From positions 62,001 through 126,000 of the forward strand of contig NZ_JAAORI010000004.1 in the NCBI RefSeq assembly GCF_017696075.1: a stretch of DNA of 64,000 bases. The letters are read 5' to 3'. This document shows positions 28,144 through 35,870 of the stretch, piece after piece. Source of the stretch: Prochlorococcus marinus XMU1411. Lineage in GTDB: Bacteria > Cyanobacteriota > Cyanobacteriia > PCC-6307 > Cyanobiaceae. Each line of letters opens with the position of its first letter. The stretch's first letter is position 1. The translations under genes and the position numbers were made by a program. The notes below the pieces were generated by a model, which made no database searches, had not been told where the DNA came from, and worked only from the letters and a program-made list of their open reading frames with translations.

Positions 28144-28272
28144 TCTGACATTGTCTGAATTCACCTGACATTATCAGACACCGTTTTTAAGAATAAAATA
28201 CAATAATTGTTGTTATAACATGTCTTTACAAAGATTTTGAATCTAAGAGAACACCTCTGACACCGTCAGACA
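28144..28272. repeat. Cluster of TCTGAC/GTCAGA inverted motifs
   Basis: TCTGACA (28144), TGTCTGA (28152), CTGA-n5-TCAG (28165-28177), TCAGACACCG (28174) and the palindrome TCTGAC-ACC-GTCAGA (28256-28270) all occur within 130 bp, ending 12 bp from the tRNA-Ser 3' end. The density and the match to the inverted repeat at 26852-26900 point to recombinase or repressor sites. Confidence 0.6.
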
Positions 28273-28283
28273 CTAAAAAAATC

Positions 28284-28368
28284 CGGAGAGGGTGGGATTC
28301 GAACCCACGAATAGTTTCCTATTAAACGATTTCGAATCGTTCGCTTTCGACCACTCAGCCACCTCTCC
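28284..28368 (-). tRNA. tRNA-Ser(CGA)
   Basis: An 85-nt class II tRNA. Acceptor stem GGAGAGG pairs with CCTCTCC, with discriminator G. The D arm contains TGGCTGAGTGG, the anticodon stem AACGA/TCGTT encloses loop TTCGAAA (anticodon CGA, reading UCG), a long variable arm follows, and the T arm has GGGTTCGAATCCC. CCA is not encoded. Its 3' end is the proposed integration target of the adjacent segment. Confidence 0.96.
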
Positions 28369-28431
28369 GCCTGTTTATAAGTATGCACAGAATCACAGAG
28401 AAAATTATTTTTTATCAAATTATCTTAATTT

Positions 28432-29454
28432 TCAATCCCACCCAGCATCTCTCATTAGTTTTATAGCAAGAGAATTATTTACCCCAAGGTCATCAACAGT
28501 AACCTTGTCAGGAGTAAATTCACCAAAGTTTTTTACGATAGGATTTTGATTGACTTCTTTTAATGGATGCTCAAAAGTAGGAGCTGCTAAGCCTTTACTC
28601 CCACTTGGAGATGCTAAATATTCAAGTAGCTTGATAGCGTTTGCTTTATTTTCTGCATATTTTGCTACCCCACCAGCACTTATATTTACATGTGCGGGAT
28701 TTGGGGTTATAACAGAAGTTCGTTTGGAATATAAAACATCTCTTCTTCCATTAACACCAGCCAACATTCTCGCGACATAATAATGATTAACAATTCCTAC
28801 TCCACATTTTTTTTGGGAAACTGCTCTAATAATTGCGATATCGCCAGGAAAGAAAGGTTGGGAAACATTTGCAATCATTCCGCTTAACCAAGCTTTAGTT
28901 TTTGATTCACCTTTGTTAACTAATTGATTAGCTACTAAAGATTGATTATATGGACTTTTTCTATTTCTTAAGCACACTTTTCCTTTAAAGGATGGATCAG
29001 CTAAATCTGTATAATCTTTAATCTTGCTAACATCTACAACTTTTGGATTAGCTACCATAACTCTTACTCTTCTTGTTAATGCATACCATTCCTTATTTTT
29101 ATCCTTTAGCCCCATTGGGACATCATTTTCTAATGATTTTGATTCTACACTTTGAAGTAATCCAGCTTTAGCCGCATTAGTAATTCTTGCAGCATCTACA
29201 AGTAATATTAAATCTGCTTGAGAATTCTTCCCCTCTCTTTTTAATCTTTCAATTAGTGATATTCCTGCCGCTTCGATAAGCCTAACTTTAATTCCTGTTT
29301 CTTCTGAAAACTTTTTGTAGACACTCCTATCAGTGTTGTAATGTCTACCTGAATAAACTCTGACTTCTTTTTCCGATGAATTGGCAGGTATATTAACGTT
29401 GAATAAAAACGTACATGTTAGTACTGAGTAAATTAGTTTTTTAAAATTTTGCAC
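28432..29454 (-). CDS. futA: Ferric iron ABC transporter substrate-binding protein (FutA/IdiA)
   Basis: A periplasmic Fe(III)-binding protein of 340 aa with a signal peptide (about residues 1-26, LIYSVLTCTFLFNV, ANSSEKE). Typical FutA/FbpA features are VYSGRHYNTD at 33-42 and the iron-ligand tyrosines in NHYYVARM (Y225, Y226). The permease and ATPase genes are not in the window. In cyanobacteria IdiA/FutA is induced by iron limitation and may also protect PSII. GTG start. Divergent from the PiuC-like gene, so one intergenic region of 102 bp could control both. Confidence 0.93.
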   Translation of the reverse strand: MQNFKKLIYSVLTCTFLFNVNIPANSSEKEVRVYSGRHYNTDRSVYKKFSEETGIKVRLIEAAGISLIERLKREGKNSQADLILLVDAARITNAAKAGLLQSVESKSLENDVPMGLKDKNKEWYALTRRVRVMVANPKVVDVSKIKDYTDLADPSFKGKVCLRNRKSPYNQSLVANQLVNKGESKTKAWLSGMIANVSQPFFPGDIAIIRAVSQKKCGVGIVNHYYVARMLAGVNGRRDVLYSKRTSVITPNPAHVNISAGGVAKYAENKANAIKLLEYLASPSGSKGLAAPTFEHPLKEVNQNPIVKNFGEFTPDKVTVDDLGVNNSLAIKLMRDAGWD

Positions 29455-29466
29455 TTTTCCAAAATA

Positions 29467-29489
29467 GTATATATGGTTACTTTATATAC
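29467..29489. promoter_or_regulatory. Inverted repeat between futA and the piuC-like gene
   Basis: GTATATA (29467-29473) and TATATAC (29483-29489) form an exact inverted repeat in the shared intergenic region of two divergent iron-related genes, 13 bp upstream of the futA start. It may be an operator. It is not a good match to the Fur consensus, so the regulator is uncertain. Confidence 0.35.
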
Positions 29490-29556
29490 AACTCCATAAC
29501 ACGGCCTCTGAAAGAGAATTTCTATACATCATTGTGTATCATTTTTTATATCAAAA

Positions 29557-30222
29557 ATGAATTATTTAACTCATCAACTATTGAATTCTGCAGATTTAGA
29601 ATTTCTTAGAAAAAATTTAGGCAAAAAGGGATTATTTTGGGAAGATGGTAAGCAAACTGCAGGGAAGCATGCCGCTAAGGTAAAAAATAATTTGCAACTA
29701 AGAAGAGATTCAGATTTATCGATAAAGCTTTCTGGATCGATTACAAAAAAGATCCTCAGTAATCAACTAATCAAAAGTTTCGCTTTACCCAAAAAGGTTC
29801 ATGGAACAATCTTCTCAAAATCTACATCTGGTATGAAATATGGGCGTCATATAGATAATGCTTATATGTCCTCTGGGAGAGCAGATTTATCATTCACTAT
29901 TTTTTTAAGCTCGACAGATAACTATGAAGGCGGAGCATTATCAATTGAAAACCTCAACTCTGAAAAAAATTTCAAATTAGAGGCTGGAGAAATAATAATT
30001 TATCCAAGTACATATTTACATTCAGTAGAGGAAGTTCATAATGGAGAAAGATTAGTATTTATTGGTTGGATTGAAAGCTATGTAAAAAGCATTGAAGAAA
30101 GAGAATATTTATTTGACCTAGATGCTGCTGCAAGATCATTACTAGCTAAATATGGGAGATCAAATGAGGTGGATCTTATCTTTAAATCATATTCAAACCT
30201 TTTAAGAAGATTAGGGAGTTGA
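29557..30222 (+). CDS. PiuC-like Fe(II)/2-oxoglutarate dioxygenase
   Basis: A 221-aa prolyl-4-hydroxylase-type oxygenase (PKHD/PiuC family, often linked to iron uptake). The metal triad H98-x-D100 (GRHIDNAY) and H155 (YLHSVEEV) and the 2-oxoglutarate arginine R165 (GERLVFIGW) are intact, so it is likely active. The target is unknown. It is divergent from futA, upstream of a small secreted protein and a porin, which supports an iron-acquisition context. ATG start. Confidence 0.9.
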   Translation: MNYLTHQLLNSADLEFLRKNLGKKGLFWEDGKQTAGKHAAKVKNNLQLRRDSDLSIKLSGSITKKILSNQLIKSFALPKKVHGTIFSKSTSGMKYGRHIDNAYMSSGRADLSFTIFLSSTDNYEGGALSIENLNSEKNFKLEAGEIIIYPSTYLHSVEEVHNGERLVFIGWIESYVKSIEEREYLFDLDAAARSLLAKYGRSNEVDLIFKSYSNLLRRLGS

Positions 30223-30262
30223 TTTGAATCATTTTATACATCAAAAAGAAAAAATATTTTTT

Positions 30263-30281
30263 GATAATTAAAATGATTATT
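30263..30281 (+). promoter_or_regulatory. Fur-box-like sequence
   Basis: GATAATTAAAATGATTATT matches 15 of 19 positions of the classic Fur consensus (GATAATGATAATCATTATC). It lies 14 bp before the start codon of the small secreted protein and within a cluster of iron-related genes. The background is very AT-rich, which makes partial matches easier, so the call is tentative. Confidence 0.45.
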
Positions 30282-30295
30282 ATTAGTAAAATTTC

Positions 30296-30535
30296 ATGAA
30301 AAAGAGAAGCTCAATAGCATTATTCCTTGCTGCTACAAGTGCACTAGCAATAACATCAACTGAAGAATTTTCCTTAAAAGCAGGAGAAAATGAATTAGGT
30401 GGATTAAAGGAGTGGAATACCGATATGCCATTAGAAGCTGATTTTATTCTCGATGAGGAAGCACAAAAATTAGCTGATGAAGCGGCAGCCTCCAGTACGT
30501 GTATACCTATTGGAGAAGGTGAAAATTGTTGGTAA
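30296..30535 (+). CDS. Small secreted protein in iron cluster (79 aa)
   Basis: Unrecognised. A signal peptide is clear (MKKRSSIALFLAATSALAIT). The mature part is acidic, contains EEFSLKAGENELGGLKEW and ends with two cysteines (STCIPIGEGENCW) that could form a disulfide. A Fur-like sequence precedes it and a strong terminator follows. The position between the PiuC-like oxygenase and the porin suggests a periplasmic role in iron stress, but this is inference. Confidence 0.7.
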   Translation: MKKRSSIALFLAATSALAITSTEEFSLKAGENELGGLKEWNTDMPLEADFILDEEAQKLADEAAASSTCIPIGEGENCW

Positions 30536-30560
30536 TAAATTTATAAATTCTATGCAATAA

Positions 30561-30590
30561 AAAAAGGCCTCTTGCTGAGGCCTTTTTTTA
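30561..30590. terminator. Bidirectional rho-independent terminator
   Basis: AAAAAGGCCTC (30561-30571) and GAGGCCTTTTT (30577-30587) form an 11-bp stem with a 5-nt loop and T-runs on both strands. It lies between the convergent small secreted protein and porin genes and can serve both. Confidence 0.93.
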
Positions 30591-30606
30591 TTTATAAATT
30601 CTATTT

Positions 30607-31899
30607 TTAGAATTTAAATGTTGTTGTTACAACTGCACCGAAGAGATCCTCATCTGTATTTTCATACACATCAGTACCTCCAAAAATTGCTGGTGTAACT
30701 TCAATTGAGTCATTAGGTCTGAATGAGTAATAAAACTCCCATATGAAAGGATCAACCTCCGTAAGGGTATTTCCAGCTGTTGCTGAAGTTGCCTTCATTG
30801 GTTGTCCAACAGCCAGTCCAACTTTATCTTCTGGTTGGAACATATCAGCCCAATTAAGACCAACAAAATAGCCACTACCTTCAGCAACTCCATTGGAATG
30901 AGTTAAACCAAAGTCGATAATGTCATAACCAACAGAAATTGAAGGGGTAGCTGTACCTGCTTCCTCTGGTCTCCACCAAGCTCTCAAAGCTACTGAATCA
31001 GATTTTGCTGCACTTGCACCAGTTGTACTTGCACCATTTGCAAGATCCTTAGTTGAGTAATATGACCAAGAATTCCATCCTCTTTGCTTAGAGAAGGTAG
31101 CTGAAACATGATAATTATCAGTTGTATAAGCAGTTTGAAGGTTTATTTTAGTCTGGTCTCCCTTTGTGAATAAACCTGTTGCAGTTTTAGCCTGTTTGGA
31201 GTTGAAGGTTAAACTAGAAGCAAAACCATTATCGGCTTTATATGTTAAGCCGGCACCAGTCGAAGTACTAGCTCCAAAAGCTGACGAATGACTACCTAAC
31301 TTAAATGCTTTTAAAGCACCAGGCTTATAAACAGATGGTGCTGCTGCAAGCATGTAGTAGTTTTCAATTTTTGGACCTACTGTTGCAGTAAACTTTTCAC
31401 CAAGAGGGAAGGTGTACCACATTTTGTCAACAGATAGGGTATCGGTATAGCTTGTTCCTTCTATATGGTACAAAGGCTTTTGGATCCAATCTGCCCATCC
31501 AGCACCTGTTTTGAGTCTTACATATAAATTATCGTCACCTGTGAAACTTGTATTTAAGTTCATCTGGTAGACATAAGGAGTAGTAATTGCCTCTCCTAAA
31601 CCGAGAGTATCATTACCGTCAATTGCACCAATAGCAAAAACTGCTTTACCATCTAAGGTGGTTGTATCTGAGAAGCTACCCGCTTCTAATCCTTGCAGTG
31701 CTTCAAAACTATTGATGTCTGCTTTGTCTTCATTAATACTGTTAATGAATGTTTTGTTATCAAATCTTGCGGTTTTTGAATCGCTACGGGAATAGCTATT
31801 AATTTCCTCAAGATTCACATATTCGGAAGCCTGAACAGTCATTGGAGCTAATAAGCTCATAGATGCTCCTGCTACCAACATTTGTTGGAAGAGTTTCAT
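30607..31899 (-). CDS. Outer-membrane porin (cyanobacterial iron-uptake porin type)
   Basis: A 430-aa protein with signal peptide (MKLFQQMLVAGASMSLLAPM, cleaved near VQAS), a beta-rich body with repeated Trp/Tyr strands and a C-terminal phenylalanine (VVTTTFKF) typical of outer-membrane barrels. It resembles the OprB-like porins of picocyanobacteria. The usual cyanobacterial N-terminal SLH domain is not visible: only a short linker (YVNLEEINSYSRSDSKTAR) precedes the barrel. ATG start with GAGG six bases upstream, and a perfect hairpin in the leader. It is a convergent neighbour of the iron genes. Confidence 0.88.
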   Translation of the reverse strand: MKLFQQMLVAGASMSLLAPMTVQASEYVNLEEINSYSRSDSKTARFDNKTFINSINEDKADINSFEALQGLEAGSFSDTTTLDGKAVFAIGAIDGNDTLGLGEAITTPYVYQMNLNTSFTGDDNLYVRLKTGAGWADWIQKPLYHIEGTSYTDTLSVDKMWYTFPLGEKFTATVGPKIENYYMLAAAPSVYKPGALKAFKLGSHSSAFGASTSTGAGLTYKADNGFASSLTFNSKQAKTATGLFTKGDQTKINLQTAYTTDNYHVSATFSKQRGWNSWSYYSTKDLANGASTTGASAAKSDSVALRAWWRPEEAGTATPSISVGYDIIDFGLTHSNGVAEGSGYFVGLNWADMFQPEDKVGLAVGQPMKATSATAGNTLTEVDPFIWEFYYSFRPNDSIEVTPAIFGGTDVYENTDEDLFGAVVTTTFKF

Positions 31900-31916
31900 T
31901 TTGCCTCACACTAAAA

Positions 31917-31937
31917 TTACCCAACAGAATTGGGTAA
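31917..31937 (-). promoter_or_regulatory. Hairpin in the porin 5' leader
   Basis: TTACCCAA (31917-31924), loop of five, TTGGGTAA (31930-31937): a perfect 8-bp stem 18 bp upstream of the porin ATG and just upstream of its Shine-Dalgarno. No T-run follows, so it is not a terminator. It could shape translation or mRNA stability. Confidence 0.5.
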
Positions 31938-31976
31938 CTATACTGTATCGTTAGCGTCCAAAAATGAAAGAAATAA

Positions 31977-32007
31977 AAGTATCAAAAGCATGTATCTTTT
32001 GATACTT
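31977..32007 (-). terminator. Probable terminator of glyQ
   Basis: AAGTATCAAAAG (31977-31988) pairs with CTTTTGATACTT (31996-32007) as a perfect 12-bp stem with a 7-nt loop, 30 bp downstream of the glyQ stop. Only a weak T-rich tract follows on the minus strand, so read-through into the porin leader is possible. Confidence 0.65.
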
Positions 32008-32036
32008 AAAGTCTTTTTTTGTAAGTAAATTTTTTT

Positions 32037-32909
32037 TTAGTATTTTTTATTAAGGGGGAATTCCAGCAATTCTCTTTCCTCCATCCAAGACAATGCAACT
32101 TCTCTCGCTAATTTTCGAATCTTTTCAATATATTGCGCACGGTCTGTAACTGAAATTACTCCCCTTGCATCAAGCAAATTAAAGGTATGACTACATTTTA
32201 GAACAAAATCTAAAGCAGGATAAGTTAATTTTTTATTTATTAAGGTATTTGCCTCATCTTGGTAAATTTCAAATAATTTCCTGAGATTATCAGGACTTGA
32301 TTCATTAAAGTTAAATGCGCATTGACTTTTTTCAAATTGAAGCCAAATGTCCCTATATTTCAAATCTTTGTTCCAATTTAAGTCCCAGATACTTTCCTTA
32401 TCCTGCAAAAACATTGCAATCCTCTCTAATCCATAAGTTATTTCAATTGGGATTGGATTACAGTCTATCCCCCCGCATTGTTGGAAATAAGTAAATTGTG
32501 TAACTTCCATTCCATCTAACCAAACTTCCCAACCTACACCCCAAGCTCCAAGTGTTGGCGATTCCCAATTATCTTCCACAAATCTTATATCATGATTTCT
32601 AGGATTAATTCCAAGAGATTCTAGTGATGTTAAATATTTTTCTTGTATACCATCTGGTGAAGGTTTAATTATTACTTGATATTGAAAGTAATGTTGGGCC
32701 CTATTTGGATTGTCACCAAAACGCCCATCAGTTGGTCTTCTACATGGCTCTACATATGCTACACTCCAATGCTCTGGTCCAATAGCCCTTAAAAAGGTAT
32801 GTGGATTCATTGTTCCAGCACCCTTTTCTGTGTCATATGGTTGCATTATTAAGCATCCTTCTTCTGACCAAAAATTATTTAAATTTTTAACTATATCCTG
32901 AAAAAACAT
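32037..32909 (-). CDS. glyQ: Glycyl-tRNA synthetase alpha subunit
   Basis: The catalytic alpha chain of the bacterial alpha2beta2 GlyRS; 290 aa, standard. Conserved stretches include [40 protein letters not shown] and [20 protein letters not shown]. The beta subunit is not in the window, as is common when glyQ and glyS are unlinked. ATG start. Confidence 0.97.
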   Translation of the reverse strand: MFFQDIVKNLNNFWSEEGCLIMQPYDTEKGAGTMNPHTFLRAIGPEHWSVAYVEPCRRPTDGRFGDNPNRAQHYFQYQVIIKPSPDGIQEKYLTSLESLGINPRNHDIRFVEDNWESPTLGAWGVGWEVWLDGMEVTQFTYFQQCGGIDCNPIPIEITYGLERIAMFLQDKESIWDLNWNKDLKYRDIWLQFEKSQCAFNFNESSPDNLRKLFEIYQDEANTLINKKLTYPALDFVLKCSHTFNLLDARGVISVTDRAQYIEKIRKLAREVALSWMEERELLEFPLNKKY

Positions 32910-33068
32910 TAAATTATATTAGTGAAAAAAACTAGATCAATACCATAAGACATAATAACAAAACTTTAAAGTAAAAAATATTTTGAAATCCAATTTCTCA
33001 AAAATATCATCAGATAAAAAGCTGTCATTAAATAAGATCCTTGATAAAAAAAATAAATGAGAAATTAA

Positions 33069-33455
33069 TTATGTAAAAAAATCTAATGGCAATGGACCAA
33101 AAGTATTAAATTCTTTAGCACCTTCGTCATACTGACATGTTATTAAAATTCCTTCTCCAAGACCATTTTCAGATCTAACAAAAACATTACCAGTTTTTTG
33201 ATTAGCTTTTAAAAAAACTCCTCCATAAGCATGAAGGGGACCAAGATTCTCAAATTTAATTGAGGAATATTTCTTAGAAATTGTTTGTAATGCTTCAATA
33301 GCTTTATTGTCACTAGGAGCCATTATTCCTATCGTTATCCAATCGGCATTAAAAATATTTGCTTCTAATTCCTCTAAAAGTTTTTTTGCTTGCCCATCAC
33401 TTAATTGAGGTGCAGTTCTAAAATTATTTAAATCAAATAATTTATTTATTTCCAT
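33069..33455 (-). CDS. DUF1824 family protein
   Basis: A 128-aa conserved cyanobacterial protein of unknown function (DUF1824), with RTAPQLSDGQAKKLLEELEA, ADWITIGIMAPSDNKAIEAL and GLGEGILITCQY. The frame extends to an ATG at 33509, but the ATG at 33455, preceded by AGGTATAAAGCTA, avoids a 31-bp overlap and gives the expected N-terminus MEINKLFDLNNF. It follows the MIF-like gene on the same strand. Confidence 0.8.
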   Translation of the reverse strand: MEINKLFDLNNFRTAPQLSDGQAKKLLEELEANIFNADWITIGIMAPSDNKAIEALQTISKKYSSIKFENLGPLHAYGGVFLKANQKTGNVFVRSENGLGEGILITCQYDEGAKEFNTFGPLPLDFFT

Positions 33456-33478
33456 TAGCTTTATACCTAAAAAAATTC

Positions 33479-33811
33479 TTAACCAAAGGTCCTTCCATTC
33501 CAAGCCCATAATGAAGCTGGCACATCTTCAAAAGAAATATAAATCCTATCTATTGGGACCCCCATTTTCTGATATACAAAATCGGATATGGGCTTTGTCA
33601 TTTCTGAAGGATTTAGAGAACCTATTGATTTAATTTCTAAAAAGCAAGAAGGTGATTCATCATCAAAATACATTTGGCAATTATCATCTATTTTTGCCAT
33701 AACAAATCTTCTTGATTTGTTAGTTAAAGATGAAATTAGAATTGAAATTTCTTCAAGTAATTTACTTTTATCATTTACTTTTGCTGAAGTCGAAACATTA
33801 ATATAAGGCAT
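33479..33811 (-). CDS. MIF-like tautomerase
   Basis: A 110-aa member of the macrophage migration inhibitory factor/phenylpyruvate tautomerase family. After Met removal, Pro1 (PYINVSTSA) is the catalytic base; K32-like and C-terminal features such as CFLEIKSIGSLN, PIDRIYISFEDVPASLWAWNG and GRTFG match MIF. A Prochlorococcus MIF homologue has been characterised in the literature; its physiological role remains unclear. The gene lies 2 bp after a 57-aa ORF and is followed by DUF1824, suggesting a three-gene unit. Confidence 0.92.
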   Translation of the reverse strand: MPYINVSTSAKVNDKSKLLEEISILISSLTNKSRRFVMAKIDDNCQMYFDDESPSCFLEIKSIGSLNPSEMTKPISDFVYQKMGVPIDRIYISFEDVPASLWAWNGRTFG

Positions 33812-33813
33812 CT

Positions 33814-33987
33814 CTATGCAGCAAGATAATCTTTCTTAGAATCATTTTTTAGATAAACGGTTTTATTTTTTAAATTTTTTTTTGATGAAAGATATGCCAT
33901 ATCATATGTACTTATTCCGTTTTTATAGGGATTAAAAAGAGCATTTTTAGACCTATTTTTTTTGCTCCTTTTGAACTCAATCATCAT
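33814..33987 (-). CDS. Small basic hypothetical protein (57 aa)
   Basis: A short ORF starting MMIEFKRSKKNRSKNALFN and ending NDSKKDYLAA, very rich in Lys, Asn and Ser. Its TAG is 2 bp before the MIF-like ATG, a spacing that suggests translational coupling. A GGTTTAAT sequence precedes the start. No family recognised. It fills most of an otherwise unusually long gap in this compact genome. Confidence 0.5.
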   Translation of the reverse strand: MMIEFKRSKKNRSKNALFNPYKNGISTYDMAYLSSKKNLKNKTVYLKNDSKKDYLAA

Positions 33988-34138
33988 TATTAAACCATTA
34001 ATTAATAATTTAACTTTTTTTGAATATATGTCTAGTTTTTTTGAATATTTTTAATATGATTAAATGAAAATAAATTCTTAATACGCAATTAGAATTTCAA
34101 TTTACTAGATTTGCTATATAGTTCGTAAATCAGTTGTT

Positions 34139-34777
34139 TTGGAAGTTTTAAATAATTATCAAAGAAAAAAACTTGATGAGAGTAATGATGAAGAATTTTA
34201 TTCTGATCCAAAATTTGTTTATCATCTAGATGCGAATTTCAGGCAAGCTCTATCAGATTTATATGAAAAAGAAATTGATAATTATTCCACTGTCCTTGAT
34301 TTAATGTCCAGTTGGGATAGTTATTTACCTAAAAGGAAAAAATATAAAAAAGTTATTGGACATGGTTTAAACAAACAAGAACTTGAAAAAAATAAAATTT
34401 TTGATTCTTATTGGATACAAAATTTTAATTTAAATCAACAAATTCCGTTAGATAAAGAAAGCATTGATTATTGCTTGATGGTGGCCGCTTGGCAATATTT
34501 ACAATATCCAGAGAATTTAACCAAAGAAATTGCAAGAATATTAAGTAGACAGGGCAAGTTTATTATTGCTTTTTCAAACAGAGCATTTTGGCATAAAGCT
34601 CCTAACGTATGGACTTCATCTACTGAAGAAGATAGGGTCAAATACGTAAGAAAAGTATTAATCTCAAATGGATTTAATGAACCCAAAATTATCAAAAAGT
34701 TTAGTGAACCAGCACTTAATATTTTTAATTTTTTAAATAAAGACCCATTTTATTGTTTAATCGCGACCAAAGAGTAA
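34139..34777 (+). CDS. SAM-dependent methyltransferase-like protein
   Basis: A 212-aa protein with a class I methyltransferase layout: a motif I-like STVLDLMSSWDSYLP at about 50-64, where the usual glycine-rich loop is replaced by SSWDS, IDYCLMVAAWQYLQYPE (motif IV region) and EIARILSRQGKFIIAFSNR (motifs V-VI). Conserved in cyanobacteria with unknown substrate. The start is TTG at 34139. Divergent from the MIF unit, with about 150 bp between. Confidence 0.75.
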   Translation: MEVLNNYQRKKLDESNDEEFYSDPKFVYHLDANFRQALSDLYEKEIDNYSTVLDLMSSWDSYLPKRKKYKKVIGHGLNKQELEKNKIFDSYWIQNFNLNQQIPLDKESIDYCLMVAAWQYLQYPENLTKEIARILSRQGKFIIAFSNRAFWHKAPNVWTSSTEEDRVKYVRKVLISNGFNEPKIIKKFSEPALNIFNFLNKDPFYCLIATKE

Positions 34778-34887
34778 AGTGTTAAATTGCATTGCACTAA
34801 TCAACAACTCTATGAAAAAGTTATCAACTATTTTTTATAGCCATAGTTGTAAATTGTTACTAATATTGGGTAGTTGAATTTAATCAT

Positions 34888-35133
34888 ATGGGTTCTAAAA
34901 GAGAAAAATATCCTGAAAAATGTCCTTGGGATCTTGGACCTAATCAACATTTAGCCAAAGAAGAGAACTGGACTTTAAGATTAGGTGAAGCAAATGTATG
35001 CTTTAGCAAAAATAAATTAGATAATAATTATTTTCATGTAATTAGTAATGAAAATGAAGAACAAATACTAGCTTTTAGAGCAAGACTTCTTTACCAAAAA
35101 CTTCTTGATAAAGGGTTTAGGCTGGTTGAATAA
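34888..35133 (+). CDS. Small hypothetical protein (81 aa)
   Basis: Soluble protein with KYPEKCPWDLGPNQHLAKEE near the N-terminus and a helical C-terminus (ILAFRARLLYQKLLDKGFRL). Two cysteines. Not recognised; probably a conserved picocyanobacterial protein. It follows the methyltransferase-like gene by 110 bp and converges with the DUF3386 gene 7 bp away. ATG start. Confidence 0.65.
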   Translation: MGSKREKYPEKCPWDLGPNQHLAKEENWTLRLGEANVCFSKNKLDNNYFHVISNENEEQILAFRARLLYQKLLDKGFRLVE

Positions 35134-35140
35134 AAAAATT

Positions 35141-35794
35141 CTAATTTAATAAACATAGATCCTCGAAAACAAACTTTTGTATTTCTTCTTCTTGATTTTG
35201 GTTTAAATATTTAATTTTCCTCGATTTTAATATCCAATAATCGTCTTTTCCTACATTTACGAATTCATCCTCGTATTCCAATTTTTCGGAATTTGTCTCA
35301 AGTGTATCTGGATTAATTTGTTGACTACTATATTTTTTACTAAGGAAACCGATTCCTGTATCAAAGAATTCTTCAACAAAAATTTCAATTATAATTCCAT
35401 GAATTTTTCTATAGACCATATTAATACAGTTATTTTTAACTCTATATTTATCACCTTTATTCTTACCTGAAACACTCATTTCAAAACCACTTTCAGAATT
35501 TTTGAGTAAATTAAAATTATTTTCTGAGTGTACTGTTTCGAATTCTCTTTTTACCCTATGTATACATACTTCAAATAACTGAGAAGCAATACTTTTAACA
35601 ATATTCTCATCTTCTATATTTTGAATATTTGGTTTAAAGTCTTTACCTAATGAGAAGTTACCTTGTTGAGTATTATTATTAGTCAAAAAAATACATTTAC
35701 CTTGGTAACCATTAAAATCATTCTTCCAGGTGTACCGATTTTCATAAGCCTTTCTAAAAATCTCCTTACAGTTAATTTCTTTTAGATTATCCAT
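35141..35794 (-). CDS. DUF3386 family protein
   Basis: A 217-aa soluble protein with FRKAYENRYTWKNDFNGYQG near the N-terminus, matching the DUF3386 family of cyanobacteria and plants as I recall it. Further features are FEVCIHRVKREFETVHSENN and KDDYWILKSRKIKY. No signal peptide or catalytic motif is evident. ATG start; it lies 33 bp downstream of the terminator of the pcb/isiA gene, so it is transcribed separately. Confidence 0.7.
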   Translation of the reverse strand: MDNLKEINCKEIFRKAYENRYTWKNDFNGYQGKCIFLTNNNTQQGNFSLGKDFKPNIQNIEDENIVKSIASQLFEVCIHRVKREFETVHSENNFNLLKNSESGFEMSVSGKNKGDKYRVKNNCINMVYRKIHGIIIEIFVEEFFDTGIGFLSKKYSSQQINPDTLETNSEKLEYEDEFVNVGKDDYWILKSRKIKYLNQNQEEEIQKFVFEDLCLLN

Positions 35795-35826
35795 TAATTT
35801 TTTAAATTAGTGAAGTAATTATACAA

Positions 35827-35859
35827 AAAAAACCCCCCCTGTTAGAGGAGAGGTTTTTT
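35827..35859 (-). terminator. Rho-independent terminator of the pcb/isiA gene
   Basis: On the minus strand AAAAAACCTCTCC pairs with GGGGGGGTTTTTT around the loop TCTAACA; two T-G wobbles pair only in this orientation, and a T-run follows. It lies 12 bp after the antenna gene stop. Confidence 0.88.
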
Positions 35860-35870
35860 ATTAGATTAAA

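Larger units (their letters stand above)
26844..28294. mobile_element. Candidate mini integrative element at tRNA-Ser
   Basis: The 11-bp sequence CGGAGAGGGTG, the 3' end of tRNA-Ser(CGA) read on the minus strand, occurs at 28284-28294 inside the tRNA and again at 26844-26854. Between the copies lies one gene (an HNH-type protein), a 15-bp direct repeat flanking that gene (26921-26935 and 28101-28115), further CCACCAACA copies and several TCTGAC/GTCAGA inverted motifs. This is the architecture of a tRNA-integrated element, but no integrase gene is present. Known Prochlorococcus elements (tycheposons) integrate at tRNAs; membership is inferred only. Confidence 0.45.
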
